A DNA stretch of 64,000 nucleotides from Paludibacteraceae bacterium (GCA_016297215.1 JAEDGZ010000008.1:1-64000); one strand, 5' to 3'; numbered from the stretch's first letter, positions 36,114-44,954 are shown. Program-made: numbers and translations. The notes: generated from the sequence alone by a model not told the origin.

Positions 36114-36875
36114 AAGAATCACCAGGAGGTCGTCCTGCATTACGTTTTGTCCTGCGGTAACGGCGATTTTCGAAACAGTACCATCGCACTCTGCCATGAT
36201 GGCGTTCTCCATCTTCATACTCTCTAATGTGAGCAGCGTGTCACCTTTCTTCACGGCTTGTCCCTCGCTTACCAGCACTTTGATAACCGAGCCGGGCAGG
36301 GGAGAGGTTATCTTTGTCCCTCCGGCAGGAGCGGCAGCAGGCGCTGCTTTCGGTGCAGGTGCTGGAGCAGGTTCTGTTTTGGGTGCTGCGGGAGCAGGCT
36401 TTGGAGCCTCAGGTGCAGGAGCAGGAGCCGCAGCGGCTGCCACCTCTATCTCCACGAGTTTGTCGTCTTGCATCACGTTCTGACCAGGCTGAACAAGCAC
36501 GTTCTTCACCTTGCCGGTTACCTCTGAGGCAATCACGTTCTCCATCTTCATGCTCTCCATGGTGAGGAGGGTATCGCCTTTCTTGATGTCCTGACCGGCT
36601 TGTACCATTACCTTCACGATGCTACCGGGTAGCGGCGATTTCACTACTGTAGTGCCTGCGGCAGCAGGGGCAGCAGCGGGCTTAGCAGTCGGTGCAGCAG
36701 CACCCGCAGCAGCGGGACGCGGAGCCACAACAGGTTTCTTCTTGACGGTCTCTTGTTTCTCAATCTCTACTTGGAAAACGGTACCGTTCACCGTTACCTC
36801 GCATACATTGGGTTCTATCTCGTTGACGGTCGTGTCGTAGGGTTGACCGGCAATCGTAAACTTAAATGTTTTCAT
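36108..36875 (-). CDS. Biotin carrier protein with two tandem biotinyl domains
   Basis: A 255-residue carrier that ferries the carboxyl group from methylmalonyl-CoA to the membrane subunit. Two biotinyl domains are present: about 76-146 with ESMKMEN and Lys110, and about 187-255 with ESMKMEN and Lys221. An Ala/Pro-rich linker (about 145-186) joins them, and another precedes the first domain. The first 40 residues (FKFTIAGQPYDTTVNE) are the usual N-terminal strand segment. Family members in this role normally have one biotinyl domain and about 140-170 residues, so this is an internal duplication. Both lysines sit in intact motifs and should be biotinylated. It starts 6 bp after the gamma-subunit gene. 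Confidence 0.9.
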   Translation of the reverse strand: MKTFKFTIAGQPYDTTVNEIEPNVCEVTVNGTVFQVEIEKQETVKKKPVVAPRPAAAGAAAPTAKPAAAPAAAGTTVVKSPLPGSIVKVMVQAGQDIKKGDTLLTMESMKMENVIASEVTGKVKNVLVQPGQNVMQDDKLVEIEVAAAAAPAPAPEAPKPAPAAPKTEPAPAPAPKAAPAAAPAGGTKITSPLPGSVIKVLVSEGQAVKKGDTLLTLESMKMENAIMAECDGTVSKIAVTAGQNVMQDDLLVILN

Positions 36876-36881
36876 TGTGGT

Positions 36882-37256
36882 TTATCTATGTAAGTTATTC
36901 ATGCCGTACATCTTGTTGTTCCATTGTGTACGGTGGGGTTGGATAGTGATTTTTGTGTCTTCTTCATCGTGCACGCCGTTGTAGTAGAGGTGCAGCGCGA
37001 GCGCGATGGCGGCGGTGGCATCACCCGTGAGGACGATGCGGTCTTCACGCTGTTTGTGCACCACCGACTCGGTATGCTCTTCGTTGGCAACCTCTTTCTT
37101 CACAGCCTTGACACGCGGGCGCATAATCCATCCCATCAACTTCATAATATATATGAAGACAAATAGGAGCAACAGCACCATGCCGAAGCCGACACCCGTG
37201 ATGAACCAGGTTTGACCGGTTATGCCCACTTGTTGGGTTACTTCAAGCAATAACAT
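36882..37256 (-). CDS. OadG-family gamma subunit of the sodium-pumping decarboxylase
   Basis: A 124-residue protein with one transmembrane helix near the N-terminus (about 17-40; WFITGVGFGMVLLLLFVFIYIM) and a charged cytoplasmic tail, the plan of oxaloacetate/methylmalonyl-CoA decarboxylase gamma chains. It anchors and assembles the complex. Position between the carboxyltransferase and biotin carrier genes supports this. Sequence conservation in this family is weak, so the call rests mainly on topology and context. Confidence 0.85.
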   Translation of the reverse strand: MLLLEVTQQVGITGQTWFITGVGFGMVLLLLFVFIYIMKLMGWIMRPRVKAVKKEVANEEHTESVVHKQREDRIVLTGDATAAIALALHLYYNGVHDEEDTKITIQPHRTQWNNKMYGMNNLHR

Positions 37257-37292
37257 AGCTGAATTTACAAATTACGATTTACAAATTACGAT

Positions 37293-38849
37293 TTACAGAG
37301 GAATGTTCGAGTGCTTCTTCAGCGGGTTGGTCAGGCGCTTGGTCTGCAGGTTCTCGAAGGCACGAATGATGCGCTTACGCGTGTTGCGCGGCTCAATGAT
37401 GTCGTCGATATATCCGCGATTGGCTGCCTGATAGGGGCTGGCAAAGAGTTCTTTGTATTCCTCCTCTTTCTCCGCAATGAATTTCTTCTTTTCTTCGGGG
37501 TCTTCGATGGCTTTGATCGCTTTGGCTTGGAGCACGCCTACAGCACCGCTGGCACCCATCACGGCAATCTCCGCGTTAGGCCATGCGTAGCATACATCGC
37601 CGCGCAACTGCTTGCAACTCATCACGATATGGCTACCGCCATACGATTTGCGGATAGTTACGGTAACCTTGGGCACCGTAGCCTCGCCGAAGGCGAACAT
37701 CAGTTTTGCTCCGTGGTCGATGATACCTGCGTACTCTTGACCCGTACCGCAGAGGAAGCCCGGTACGTCCACGAGGGTGAGAATCTGGATGTTGAATGCA
37801 TCGCAGAAACGCACGAAGCGAGCGGCTTTGCGGCTGGCATCGCAGTCGAGCACACCGGCAATCCAGTTAGGCTGGTTGGCGATGATACCCGTGGAGCGAC
37901 CGTTGAAGCGGGCGAAACCGCAGATGATGTTCTTCGCATAGTCTTTCTGCACCTCCATGAAGTCGCCATTGTCCACGATGGTGTAGATGATATCCTTCAT
38001 GTCGTAAGGCTTGTTGGGGTCTGCGGGCACTACTTCGTTCAGGCTCTCCTCCACGCGCATGGGGTCGTCGGTGCACTTCATCAGCGGTGCCTCCTCCATG
38101 TTGTTCTGCGGGATGAACGAGATGAGACGGCGCACTTCTGCCAGAGCCTCTTCCTCGGTAGCGGCTACGAAGTGGGTAACACCCGACTTGGTTGCGTGTA
38201 CTTTTGCACCACCCAGTTGCTCAACGGTAACGTCCTCACCGGTAACGGATTTAACCACCTTCGGACCCGTGATGAACATGTAGGAGTTCTGTTCGGTCAT
38301 CATGATGAAGTCGGTCAGCGCGGGGCTATATACGGCACCACCGGCGCAGGGACCGAAGATAACGCTGATTTGGGGTACAACGCCGCTGGCAAGGATGTTA
38401 CGCTCGAAAATCTCGGCATAACCTGCCAATGCGCAGGCGCCTTCCTGAATACGTGCGCCGCCCGAGTCGTTCAAACCGATGATAGGAGCACCGAGTTTAA
38501 CGGCTTGGTCCATCACGTTGCAAATCTTCTGCGCCATGGTCTCGCTCAAAGAACCGCCGATGACGGTGGCATCTTGTGCGAAAACAAAAACGAGACGGCC
38601 GTCGATAGTACCCGAACCAACGGCAACGCCGTCGCCCAGGAATACTTTCTTCTCCATCCCGAAGTCGTGGCAACGATGGGTAAGGAACATGTTCACTTCC
38701 TCAAACGACCCCTCGTCAAGGAGCATGTTGATACGCTCGCGGGCGGTGTAGCTACCCTTGGCGTGGTGTTTCTCTACTGCTGCTTCCCCGCCGCCGGCTG
38801 CTGCCTTCACGCGGTTGTCAATCAGTTTCTGCAATTTAGTCTGATCCAT
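37293..38849 (-). CDS. mmdA: Methylmalonyl-CoA decarboxylase alpha subunit (acyl-CoA carboxyltransferase)
   Basis: A 518-residue carboxyltransferase of the PccB/MmdA family, crotonase-fold twice. It moves the carboxyl group of methylmalonyl-CoA to biotin, giving propionyl-CoA. Signatures are YTARERINMLLDEGSFEE, the two oxyanion Gly pairs in LNDSGGARIQEG and FGPCAGGAVYSPALTDF, and in the second half LVDVPGFLCGTGQEY and TIRKSYGGSHIVM. Directly downstream of the epimerase and upstream of the gamma subunit. Propionyl-CoA carboxylase beta is the alternative reading. The membrane subunits in the same operon favour the decarboxylase direction. Confidence 0.93.
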   Translation of the reverse strand: MDQTKLQKLIDNRVKAAAGGGEAAVEKHHAKGSYTARERINMLLDEGSFEEVNMFLTHRCHDFGMEKKVFLGDGVAVGSGTIDGRLVFVFAQDATVIGGSLSETMAQKICNVMDQAVKLGAPIIGLNDSGGARIQEGACALAGYAEIFERNILASGVVPQISVIFGPCAGGAVYSPALTDFIMMTEQNSYMFITGPKVVKSVTGEDVTVEQLGGAKVHATKSGVTHFVAATEEEALAEVRRLISFIPQNNMEEAPLMKCTDDPMRVEESLNEVVPADPNKPYDMKDIIYTIVDNGDFMEVQKDYAKNIICGFARFNGRSTGIIANQPNWIAGVLDCDASRKAARFVRFCDAFNIQILTLVDVPGFLCGTGQEYAGIIDHGAKLMFAFGEATVPKVTVTIRKSYGGSHIVMSCKQLRGDVCYAWPNAEIAVMGASGAVGVLQAKAIKAIEDPEEKKKFIAEKEEEYKELFASPYQAANRGYIDDIIEPRNTRKRIIRAFENLQTKRLTNPLKKHSNIPL

Positions 38850-38886
38850 TTTCTATTTGACAATTTGACAATTTACAATTTGGCAA

Positions 38887-39300
38887 TTATTTCGGCTGCT
38901 GGCAAAGTTCGGTCAGTACGCCTTTGGTGCTCTTGGGGTGGAGGAAGGCAATCATCAGGTTCTCTGCACCTTTGCGGGGAGCCTTGTCGATGAGTTGGAT
39001 GCCTGCTGCTTCAGCTTCTTTCAGCGCCTCTTCCACGCTCTCTACGTTGAAAGCTACGTGGTGTACACCGCCGCGACCACCGTTTTTCTCAATGAATTTG
39101 GCGATGGTCGATTCGGGGCAGGTAGGCTCCAGAAGTTCAATCTTCGTCTGACCTACTTTGAAGAAAGCGGTCTTCACTTTTTGGTCGGCTACTTCCTCGA
39201 TGGCGTAGCATTTCTCACCGGTTAAGAACTCGAAGAAAGGCATAGCCTCCTCCAAACTTGTTACTGCAATACCCAGATGCTCAATATGAGTCGGTTTCAT
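38887..39300 (-). CDS. mce: Methylmalonyl-CoA epimerase
   Basis: A 137-residue vicinal-oxygen-chelate protein with two betaalphabetabetabeta modules. It interconverts (R)- and (S)-methylmalonyl-CoA, linking the B12-dependent mutase to the decarboxylase. The metal-ligand regions THIEHLGIAV (His), KIELLEP (Glu), GVHHVAFNV (His) and GVLTELCQ (Glu) are all present. First gene of the operon behind an exact consensus promoter. The mutase itself is outside the window. Confidence 0.95.
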   Translation of the reverse strand: MKPTHIEHLGIAVTSLEEAMPFFEFLTGEKCYAIEEVADQKVKTAFFKVGQTKIELLEPTCPESTIAKFIEKNGGRGGVHHVAFNVESVEEALKEAEAAGIQLIDKAPRKGAENLMIAFLHPKSTKGVLTELCQQPK

Positions 39301-39354
39301 AGTACGTAAAGTTTTGTTATTATTGTTGTTTGTTTATATTTCCAAAATCCGCTG

Positions 39355-39386
39355 CAAAGTTACGAATAAAAAATGAGATATGCAAA
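39355..39386 (-). promoter_or_regulatory. Promoter of the propionate operon
   Basis: Minus strand TTTG (39386-39383), 20 bp, TAACTTTG (39362-39355), 55 bp before the epimerase start. Confidence 0.85.
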
Positions 39387-39398
39387 CTTTTTGCTTTT

Positions 39399-40439
39399 TT
39401 AGTGCATGATTTTGTATATCAGTTCCTTCCATAGGTCTGCATCCGTGGCGGAAGGGTTGTTGATACCTTTCAGGCGGGCATCGGTGTCGCGGAAATAGCC
39501 GACGATGCGGAAGGTCTTGCCTGCGGAGTAGCGCTTAGAGGCAGTGGCGTAATCCTTTACGAAATAGGGGTTTATGCCCAGCGCAGCCGCCGCGGTGCGC
39601 TCGGTCTTGTCCGGCAGGTAGTGGTACATCATCAGGTTGACGAAGAAATTATAGAGCACGCCCAACTCCTTAATCATCGGGTGGTCTTTCGAGGTGGCAA
39701 AATACTGCGTAATACGGTTGGCTTTCACCACGTCGCCTTGGATGAGTGCCGTTTGCAGTTCAAACACGTTGAAGTCCTTGCTGATACCCACGTTGCGCTC
39801 CACCAGCGCGGGGTCGATACGCTTGCAGCCCTCGGGGCGACCGTCTATCAGTTTCTGCAATGCCCCCACGATGGCGGTCAGGTTGGTGCCGAGGTTGTCC
39901 GCCAGCAGTTTGGCTACGCGCGGGTCGATGGCGAGTTCTATGCCTTGCGCTTTCAGTTCGGCGTTCTTCTGTTGCAGGTAGCCGGAAATCCATTTCTCCA
40001 CTTGGTAGTCGCGCAGCGGGTCGCTCTGCATGACCACCGCGTCGCTTTTCTCCAACTTCTTCCACCAACTCTGCCGCTTGTCGGGGTTGCCGTATTTGTA
40101 GCAGATGACCAGCACGGTGTCGGGCTGCGGGTTATCGAGGTACAAGCCCAGCGCGTCCCATTTCTTGATGTTCTGCGCCTCTTTCACGATGACCACTTTC
40201 CTGCCTCCCATCATAGCAAACCCCCTCGCCGCTGAGATAGCGGGAGCGATGTCCGCGCCGGGCATCTCCTTGCCGTAGAGTACGATTTGGTCGAAGGCTT
40301 TGGCGGCTTCGTCCAACACGTGTTGCTCTATGTAGTCCGCCACTTGGTCGATATAGTAAGGCTCCTCGCCGCAGAGCATATACACGCCCGCGTATTTGCC
40401 TTGTTTTAAGTCTCGTATGCAGGTTTCGTAGTTGGTCAT
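39399..40439 (-). CDS. holA: DNA polymerase III delta subunit
   Basis: A 346-residue clamp-loader subunit that opens the beta clamp. The N-terminal AAA+-like domain (YMLCGEEPYYIDQVADYI, then DTVLVICYKYG) and the C-terminal helical collar domain (LYNFFVNLMMYHY, GINPYFVKDY) are both recognisable. I chose the ATG at 40439 because it overlaps the preceding stop as ATGA. The upstream in-frame codon at 40448 is TTG. The overlap implies translational coupling to the PrsW gene. Confidence 0.92.
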   Translation of the reverse strand: MTNYETCIRDLKQGKYAGVYMLCGEEPYYIDQVADYIEQHVLDEAAKAFDQIVLYGKEMPGADIAPAISAARGFAMMGGRKVVIVKEAQNIKKWDALGLYLDNPQPDTVLVICYKYGNPDKRQSWWKKLEKSDAVVMQSDPLRDYQVEKWISGYLQQKNAELKAQGIELAIDPRVAKLLADNLGTNLTAIVGALQKLIDGRPEGCKRIDPALVERNVGISKDFNVFELQTALIQGDVVKANRITQYFATSKDHPMIKELGVLYNFFVNLMMYHYLPDKTERTAAAALGINPYFVKDYATASKRYSAGKTFRIVGYFRDTDARLKGINNPSATDADLWKELIYKIMH

Positions 40440-41167
40440 TTTCTCCAAAAGGCTACTTGGTTAGGGTCGTTCTCGTCGCGTTGGATGTGTTTCTTGATAT
40501 GGTCGCGCCCGAAGCGGAACATCATGAAGCAAAAGGCGTAGAATAGCGCAATCAGTATGCCGCTCAGCACGGTGCCAACATTCGCCATCATCAGCAGTGC
40601 GTCATAGATGCCGTGCAGCAACACGGGCACCCAGAGAATGCGTCCCTGCATGCGCCAACTCACATCGCCGAAATAGACCAGCGAGTAGAAATAGCCCATG
40701 GCAACGGCGAACATGAAGTGCCCGGGCACGGCAAAGATAGCCCGCTGAATAGCCACCATCTCCCACTCATTGATATTGTTGAACAGATACACGATGTTCT
40801 CCGTTCCCGCAAAGCCCATCCCCACCGCGCAGGCATAGACAATACCGTCGAAACGCTCGTCGAAATAGCGATTGCGCCGCAGGAAAAGCGCCAAGACCAG
40901 CAGTTTTACGCTCTCTTCGGGAATAGCCGCGCCCACAAACGCGTTCCACGCCGCGCCCAGCAGCGTGGTCGGGTCCTCTGAGACAATGCCGAACCCTTGG
41001 AGGAATCCCTCAATAAGTGCCGCCAAGAAAGCGGACAATATGCCCAATCCTACGGCTTTCAGCACCTGCGTTATCGGCTCGCGCTGATACTTATCGCGCA
41101 GCCAGATATAGAGCACCAGCAGGAAGGCGGGCAGTATGGCGGCGAATATGATGATAGTTAGTTGCAT
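40436..41167 (-). CDS. PrsW-family intramembrane metalloprotease
   Basis: A 243-residue protein with about eight hydrophobic segments. It carries the three PrsW signatures: an EExxK-type motif in AAIPEESVKLL, FAGTENIVY, and LLHGIYDAL plus GHFMFA with candidate zinc-binding histidines. In Bacillus PrsW starts anti-sigma-factor degradation; the substrate here is unknown. It lies 17 bp after the S9 peptidase gene and overlaps holA by four bases, so the three form one transcription unit. Confidence 0.88.
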   Translation of the reverse strand: MQLTIIIFAAILPAFLLVLYIWLRDKYQREPITQVLKAVGLGILSAFLAALIEGFLQGFGIVSEDPTTLLGAAWNAFVGAAIPEESVKLLVLALFLRRNRYFDERFDGIVYACAVGMGFAGTENIVYLFNNINEWEMVAIQRAIFAVPGHFMFAVAMGYFYSLVYFGDVSWRMQGRILWVPVLLHGIYDALLMMANVGTVLSGILIALFYAFCFMMFRFGRDHIKKHIQRDENDPNQVAFWRK

Positions 41168-41184
41168 AGCGGTATTGATTTATT

Positions 41185-43434
41185 TTACCGCAGGCGGACG
41201 CCCGCGTCCCCAGTAGGTTTCAACCATTTATCCAACCATGCGAAGTACGTGCGTTGCCAGAGGATACCGTTCTGCGGCTGCAGCACCCAGTGGTTCTCGT
41301 CGGGGAAGATGAGCAACTGCGCGGGTATGCCTCGCATCTTCGCCGCGTCGAAGGCTGCCATGGCTTGGTTGGCAAGGATGCGGTAGTCTTTCTCGCCGTG
41401 GATACAGAGGATGGGGGTGTCCCATCTGTCCACGAAGCGGTGGGGCGAGTTGGCGAAGGTGCGTTGCGCCGTCGCGTTGTCTTTCTCCCAGTACGCGCCG
41501 CCCATATCCCAGTTGGCAAACCATTTCTCCTCGGTCTCGAGGTACTGCATCTCCATGTTGAAAATCCCGTCGTGGGCGATGAACGCTTTGAAGCGTTTGT
41601 CGTGGTGTCCGGCGAGCCAATAGACGCTGAATCCGCCGAACGAAGCCCCCACACAGCCGAGGTGCTCGCGGTCGATATAGGGCTCGTTGCATATCTCATC
41701 GATGGCAGTCAGATAGTCGCGCATGCACTGCCCGCCGTAGTCGCCGCTGATGGCGGCATTCCACTCATAGCCGAAGCCAGGCAGCCCGCGGCGGTTGGGT
41801 GCCACCACGATATAGCCTTGCGCCGCCATCGCCATGAAGTTCCAGCGGTAACTCCAGAACTGGCTTACGGGCGACTGCGGTCCGCCCTCGCAGAAGAGCA
41901 GCGTGGGGTATTTCTTCGCGGGGTCGAAATGCGGGGGATAAACTACCCATGTCAGCATCTGCTTGCCGTCGGTGGTCCGTTGCCAACGCGGCTGCACGCT
42001 GCCCATCGCCGCCTGTGAGTAGATATTCCCGTTCTCATCGGTGAGCGGAGTGATGATTTGCTCCGTATCCATCGCATAAATCTCGTTAGCGCGCTCCATA
42101 GAGTGGCGCAGGCAGATGAGGTCGCTGCCGATATGTCCGCCCAACTCGTAGTCATACTGCCCGTCGGGCGTCAGTTGGCTGAGGATAGGGGATTGGTCAT
42201 GCCCAAACGCCACCTGATAAATCCTCTCCGTTCCATGCCAAACAGCGTTGAATACGAGGGTATTGTTATCTTTCCAGTAGTAGGAATCCACGTTGCTGTC
42301 CAGCCCCTTGCTGAGGAACACTTTCTCGCCGCTGCGGGTGTCCATAGCAAAGAGCCGGTTCTCATCGCTCTCGTAGCCGTCATGCTCCATGCTGAGCCAT
42401 GCTATCCATTGCCCGTCGGGCGAGTAGGCGGGGTTGGTGTCGTAGCCGAGGTTGTCCTCGGTGATGTTGCGTGTCTCGCCCGTCTCGATGTCGTACAGAT
42501 AGATGTCGGAGTTGGTGGACACGGCGTAGTCCAGCCCTGTCTTCTTGCGGCAGGTATAGGCGATGGTCTTGCTGTCGGGACTCCATGCCCACTGCTCCGT
42601 ACCGCCCCACGGGCGCATCGGGCTCTCGAAGACCGTCCCTTCCAGCAGGCTGCGACTGCCCGCTACCGCCAGCGTCCGCTTGTCCATCGTCAGCGCGCAG
42701 AGGAAAGGCTGCGGCACCTCGTCCACCCACTCGTCCCAATGCTTGTACATCAGGTCGTCCACCACGCGCCCGCTCGCCAGCGGCAGGTCGGGGTAGAGGT
42801 CTGCCGTCGTGGGATGACTTTTCACCGTTGAAACCAAGAGAATCTGCTTGTTGTCGGGCGAGAGCAGGAAACCCTCAATAGGCTGCTCAAACCCCGTCAT
42901 CGTCAGGTCGCGGCTGTGGTCTTTCCAATCGGTCAGACACACCTTCCCGCCCTTCATATAGAGCAACCTCCCGTCGTTCGTCCAAGCGGGCTGTCCCCCC
43001 ACGAACTCATCGACCATGCGCAACGCAGGTTTGCCCGCACAAGGAGGTGCGGTCTCCAGGCCGCACCCTTTCCCCTCTTCCGCCTGCTGACAAGGAGGTG
43101 CGGTCTCCAGGCCGCACCCTGAATGGCTATCCTTACCAATAGAAGACGGGCAATATTCGCATACCCGCACCCACGTGGTCGAGCGGTTCTCCGCCACGCT
43201 GTAGTACGACACCGTGTATGCCACCATCGACAGTTCTTCGTTGGGCACCACGCTCCCGATACGCCCCATAGCCCACAGGGCTTCGGGAGAGAAGACGCTG
43301 TCCGAAAGAGTTATCTCAGGCTTGCTGATAGGGGTTTCCGACGAGCCGCAAGCCTTATCCGAACGCTCATTGTGCGAGCCGCAACCCGCTGCAGTCAAGG
43401 CAACCATTGCCAATAGAATGTGTTTAAGGTTCAT
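41185..43434 (-). CDS. S9 family (prolyl oligopeptidase-like) peptidase lipoprotein
   Basis: A 749-residue protein; the ATG at 43434 is used because the in-frame codon at 43443 is TTG. The lipobox is TAAGC. A seven-bladed beta-propeller region with WD-like DPP4/TolB repeats precedes an alpha/beta hydrolase with catalytic Ser598 (GASFGGFS), Asp683 (HGEKDYR) and His715 (DENHWV). It degrades peptides in the periplasm or at the surface. Two 30-bp family-B palindromes in the first blade region each encode CGLETAPPC. The family-A palindrome forms the last codons (TGDAGVRLR then stop), so the natural C-terminus has been replaced by repeat sequence. It heads the operon with prsW and holA. Confidence 0.92.
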   Translation of the reverse strand: MNLKHILLAMVALTAAGCGSHNERSDKACGSSETPISKPEITLSDSVFSPEALWAMGRIGSVVPNEELSMVAYTVSYYSVAENRSTTWVRVCEYCPSSIGKDSHSGCGLETAPPCQQAEEGKGCGLETAPPCAGKPALRMVDEFVGGQPAWTNDGRLLYMKGGKVCLTDWKDHSRDLTMTGFEQPIEGFLLSPDNKQILLVSTVKSHPTTADLYPDLPLASGRVVDDLMYKHWDEWVDEVPQPFLCALTMDKRTLAVAGSRSLLEGTVFESPMRPWGGTEQWAWSPDSKTIAYTCRKKTGLDYAVSTNSDIYLYDIETGETRNITEDNLGYDTNPAYSPDGQWIAWLSMEHDGYESDENRLFAMDTRSGEKVFLSKGLDSNVDSYYWKDNNTLVFNAVWHGTERIYQVAFGHDQSPILSQLTPDGQYDYELGGHIGSDLICLRHSMERANEIYAMDTEQIITPLTDENGNIYSQAAMGSVQPRWQRTTDGKQMLTWVVYPPHFDPAKKYPTLLFCEGGPQSPVSQFWSYRWNFMAMAAQGYIVVAPNRRGLPGFGYEWNAAISGDYGGQCMRDYLTAIDEICNEPYIDREHLGCVGASFGGFSVYWLAGHHDKRFKAFIAHDGIFNMEMQYLETEEKWFANWDMGGAYWEKDNATAQRTFANSPHRFVDRWDTPILCIHGEKDYRILANQAMAAFDAAKMRGIPAQLLIFPDENHWVLQPQNGILWQRTYFAWLDKWLKPTGDAGVRLR
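41188..41212 (-). repeat. Palindromic repeat family A at the 3' end of the S9 peptidase gene
   Basis: Read on the minus strand as GGGGACGCGGGCGTCCGCC..., in the TGDAGV frame. The stop codon follows the repeat directly. Confidence 0.88.
43039..43119 (-). repeat. Two identical family-B palindromes inside the S9 peptidase gene
   Basis: Identical 30-bp units at 43039-43068 and 43090-43119, each with GGTGCGG/CCGCACC arms around TCTCCAGG. They are spaced 51 bp apart start to start (17 codons), so the frame is kept. Confidence 0.9.
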
Positions 43435-43650
43435 ATAAAACAATCGAAATAGTAGTCAATTTATTTTTTGGTAATAAACCCATAATCGAACAACAAACTA
43501 TAGATAATATTTGAATAATTTTTGGAAATATTTGTTGAAATATAAAGTTTATGGTTCGTTTTTGAACTTATTATTTTTGAGTGTTTTTGTTGTAAAGGTT
43601 CTCCGCGTGGTCAACACTCAAATAGGATATAGTCTAATCGTTTCCGCCTG

Positions 43651-43682
43651 CAAAGGTACGAAAAAAAACACAACTATGCAAA
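43651..43682 (-). promoter_or_regulatory. Promoter of the S9-prsW-holA operon
   Basis: Minus strand TTTG (43682-43679), 20 bp, TACCTTTG (43658-43651). It leaves a leader of about 210 nt. The leader contains a TTTGGAAATATTTGTTGAAA fragment (near 43520-43540) like the MITE interior. Confidence 0.8.
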
Positions 43683-43784
43683 TTCCATGCCCGAAAAATC
43701 ATTTTATTTTGCTACCACCGCGAACAAACGCCCTCGCATGCCTATAACAGACACGTATTCCCGCCCGCCAGTACCGAGACAAGA

Positions 43785-43826
43785 GTTAGTGATTAGTTAG
43801 TGATTAGTTAGTGATTAGTTAGCGAA
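43785..43826. repeat. 11-bp tandem repeat, three units plus partial
   Basis: GTTAGTGATTA three times. Its complement TAATCACTAAC shares the TAATCACT core and the 11-bp period with the array at 1318-1361. Confidence 0.85.
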
Positions 43827-43931
43827 TAACGAACCTCAACTGAACCACTACCGTTCCGCGATAGACCCGCTAAATATATGGACAGGGAAATGTGTTTTGT
43901 AGCATAAAATACATTTTTTAGTTCGCAAATC

Positions 43932-43962
43932 TTGCACAATTCAAAGAAAAGCAGTATCTTTG
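43932..43962 (+). promoter_or_regulatory. Promoter for the lectin-fold lipoprotein gene
   Basis: TTG (43932-43934), 20 bp, TATCTTTG (43955-43962). A leader of about 135 nt follows. Confidence 0.78.
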
Positions 43963-44104
43963 CCCTCGAAACCGAAGATGGGGTTGCGGGTGGGGCGCAC
44001 GCCGAACCGATACCATCCAGTAGCGACCAAGCGGAAAGTCGCACACGCCGAGCATCGAGGTTTGATAATAGAAAGTTGCGCCCGACACGTATTAGGGAGA
44101 TTTT

Positions 44105-44941
44105 ATGAAAAACAACACATTATTATTTGCTGCATTGGTTAGTGTATTAGGCTGGTGTTGTATTAGTTGCGATTCAAATGAACAAAGTCTAAATAGCAAC
44201 TACATCAGCAAACCTTTTTCCGTGTCTGCCAACAAACAAGTGAAGTTCTCCCAAGGCAACCTGCAATATACCAAAAGCACTGGCACTTGGTCTTTTGCTG
44301 CACAGCAGTATGAAATGTTGGAAACTGCCAAGGTGAAAAATAGTGTCTTGGCAAACAAAATCGACCTCTTCGGTTGGAGCGGCAGCACGGGCTTTGCCAA
44401 GTGGGGTATCAGCCTATCCACGAGCAATAGCCACTATTCCGACGACTTTGCGGATTGGGGGCAGACTATCGGCGACGGCAAAACATGGCGCACACTGACC
44501 AACGATGAGTGGACATACCTGTGCAGCACTCGTTCCAATGCCGCAAGTTTGATAGGCGTAGCGCGTATCAAACTTGATGAGGCGGGTACTACTTATGCCA
44601 ATGGTCTAATCCTTTTGCCCGACACGTGGACTTGCCCTGAGGATGTTACCTTCAAGTCGGGTTTTTCAAGCGAATGGACCGTTCAAGCCTACGCCGATTA
44701 CCAAACTTTCACCCTCGAGCAGTGGGAAAAGTTAGAGGCAGCGGGTGCCGTCTTCTTGCCTGCTTCGGGTTTCCGCCTCGGGTCGGGTATCTACTTTGTG
44801 CAGCTCAGCGGCCGCTACTGGTCTGCTACGCCCGGCGGCTCGTACGGCGCCAGCTGCCTGAGCTTCTACTCGGATGGAGCCGGCTGGTACTACTACGGTC
44901 GCTGCTACGGGCAGGCCGTCCGTTTGGTTCAAGATTTATAA
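44105..44941 (+). CDS. Lipoprotein with C-type-lectin-like C-terminus resembling DGR variable proteins
   Basis: A 278-residue predicted lipoprotein (signal to WCCISC). It has an FGE-sulfatase/C-type-lectin-like fold as in the paralogous-domain and DUF1566-type proteins of Bacteroidetes: WRTLTNDEWTYL, then AAGAVFLPASGFR and YWSATPGG. The last 45 residues alternate fixed positions (W, A, L, F, R, G, VRLVQ) with Tyr, Gly, Ser and Cys. The changing positions are almost all NNC or NNT codons (TAC, GGC, AGC, TGC, GAT, GGT). This is the pattern produced when AAC/AAT codons of a template repeat are mutated at adenines by a diversity-generating retroelement. No reverse transcriptase or template repeat is in the window. 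It may be a remote target or a former one. Confidence 0.7.
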   Translation: MKNNTLLFAALVSVLGWCCISCDSNEQSLNSNYISKPFSVSANKQVKFSQGNLQYTKSTGTWSFAAQQYEMLETAKVKNSVLANKIDLFGWSGSTGFAKWGISLSTSNSHYSDDFADWGQTIGDGKTWRTLTNDEWTYLCSTRSNAASLIGVARIKLDEAGTTYANGLILLPDTWTCPEDVTFKSGFSSEWTVQAYADYQTFTLEQWEKLEAAGAVFLPASGFRLGSGIYFVQLSGRYWSATPGGSYGASCLSFYSDGAGWYYYGRCYGQAVRLVQDL

Positions 44942-44954
44942 AAGATTAACCTTT

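Noticed and set aside
37311..38993. 560-codon open frame antisense to mmdA
   Set aside because: The sense strand is a clear carboxyltransferase in an operon; the antisense product matches nothing.
43511..43747. Small plus-strand frame of 78 codons
   Set aside because: AT-rich, overlaps the S9 operon promoter and a MITE-like fragment, and has no coding character.
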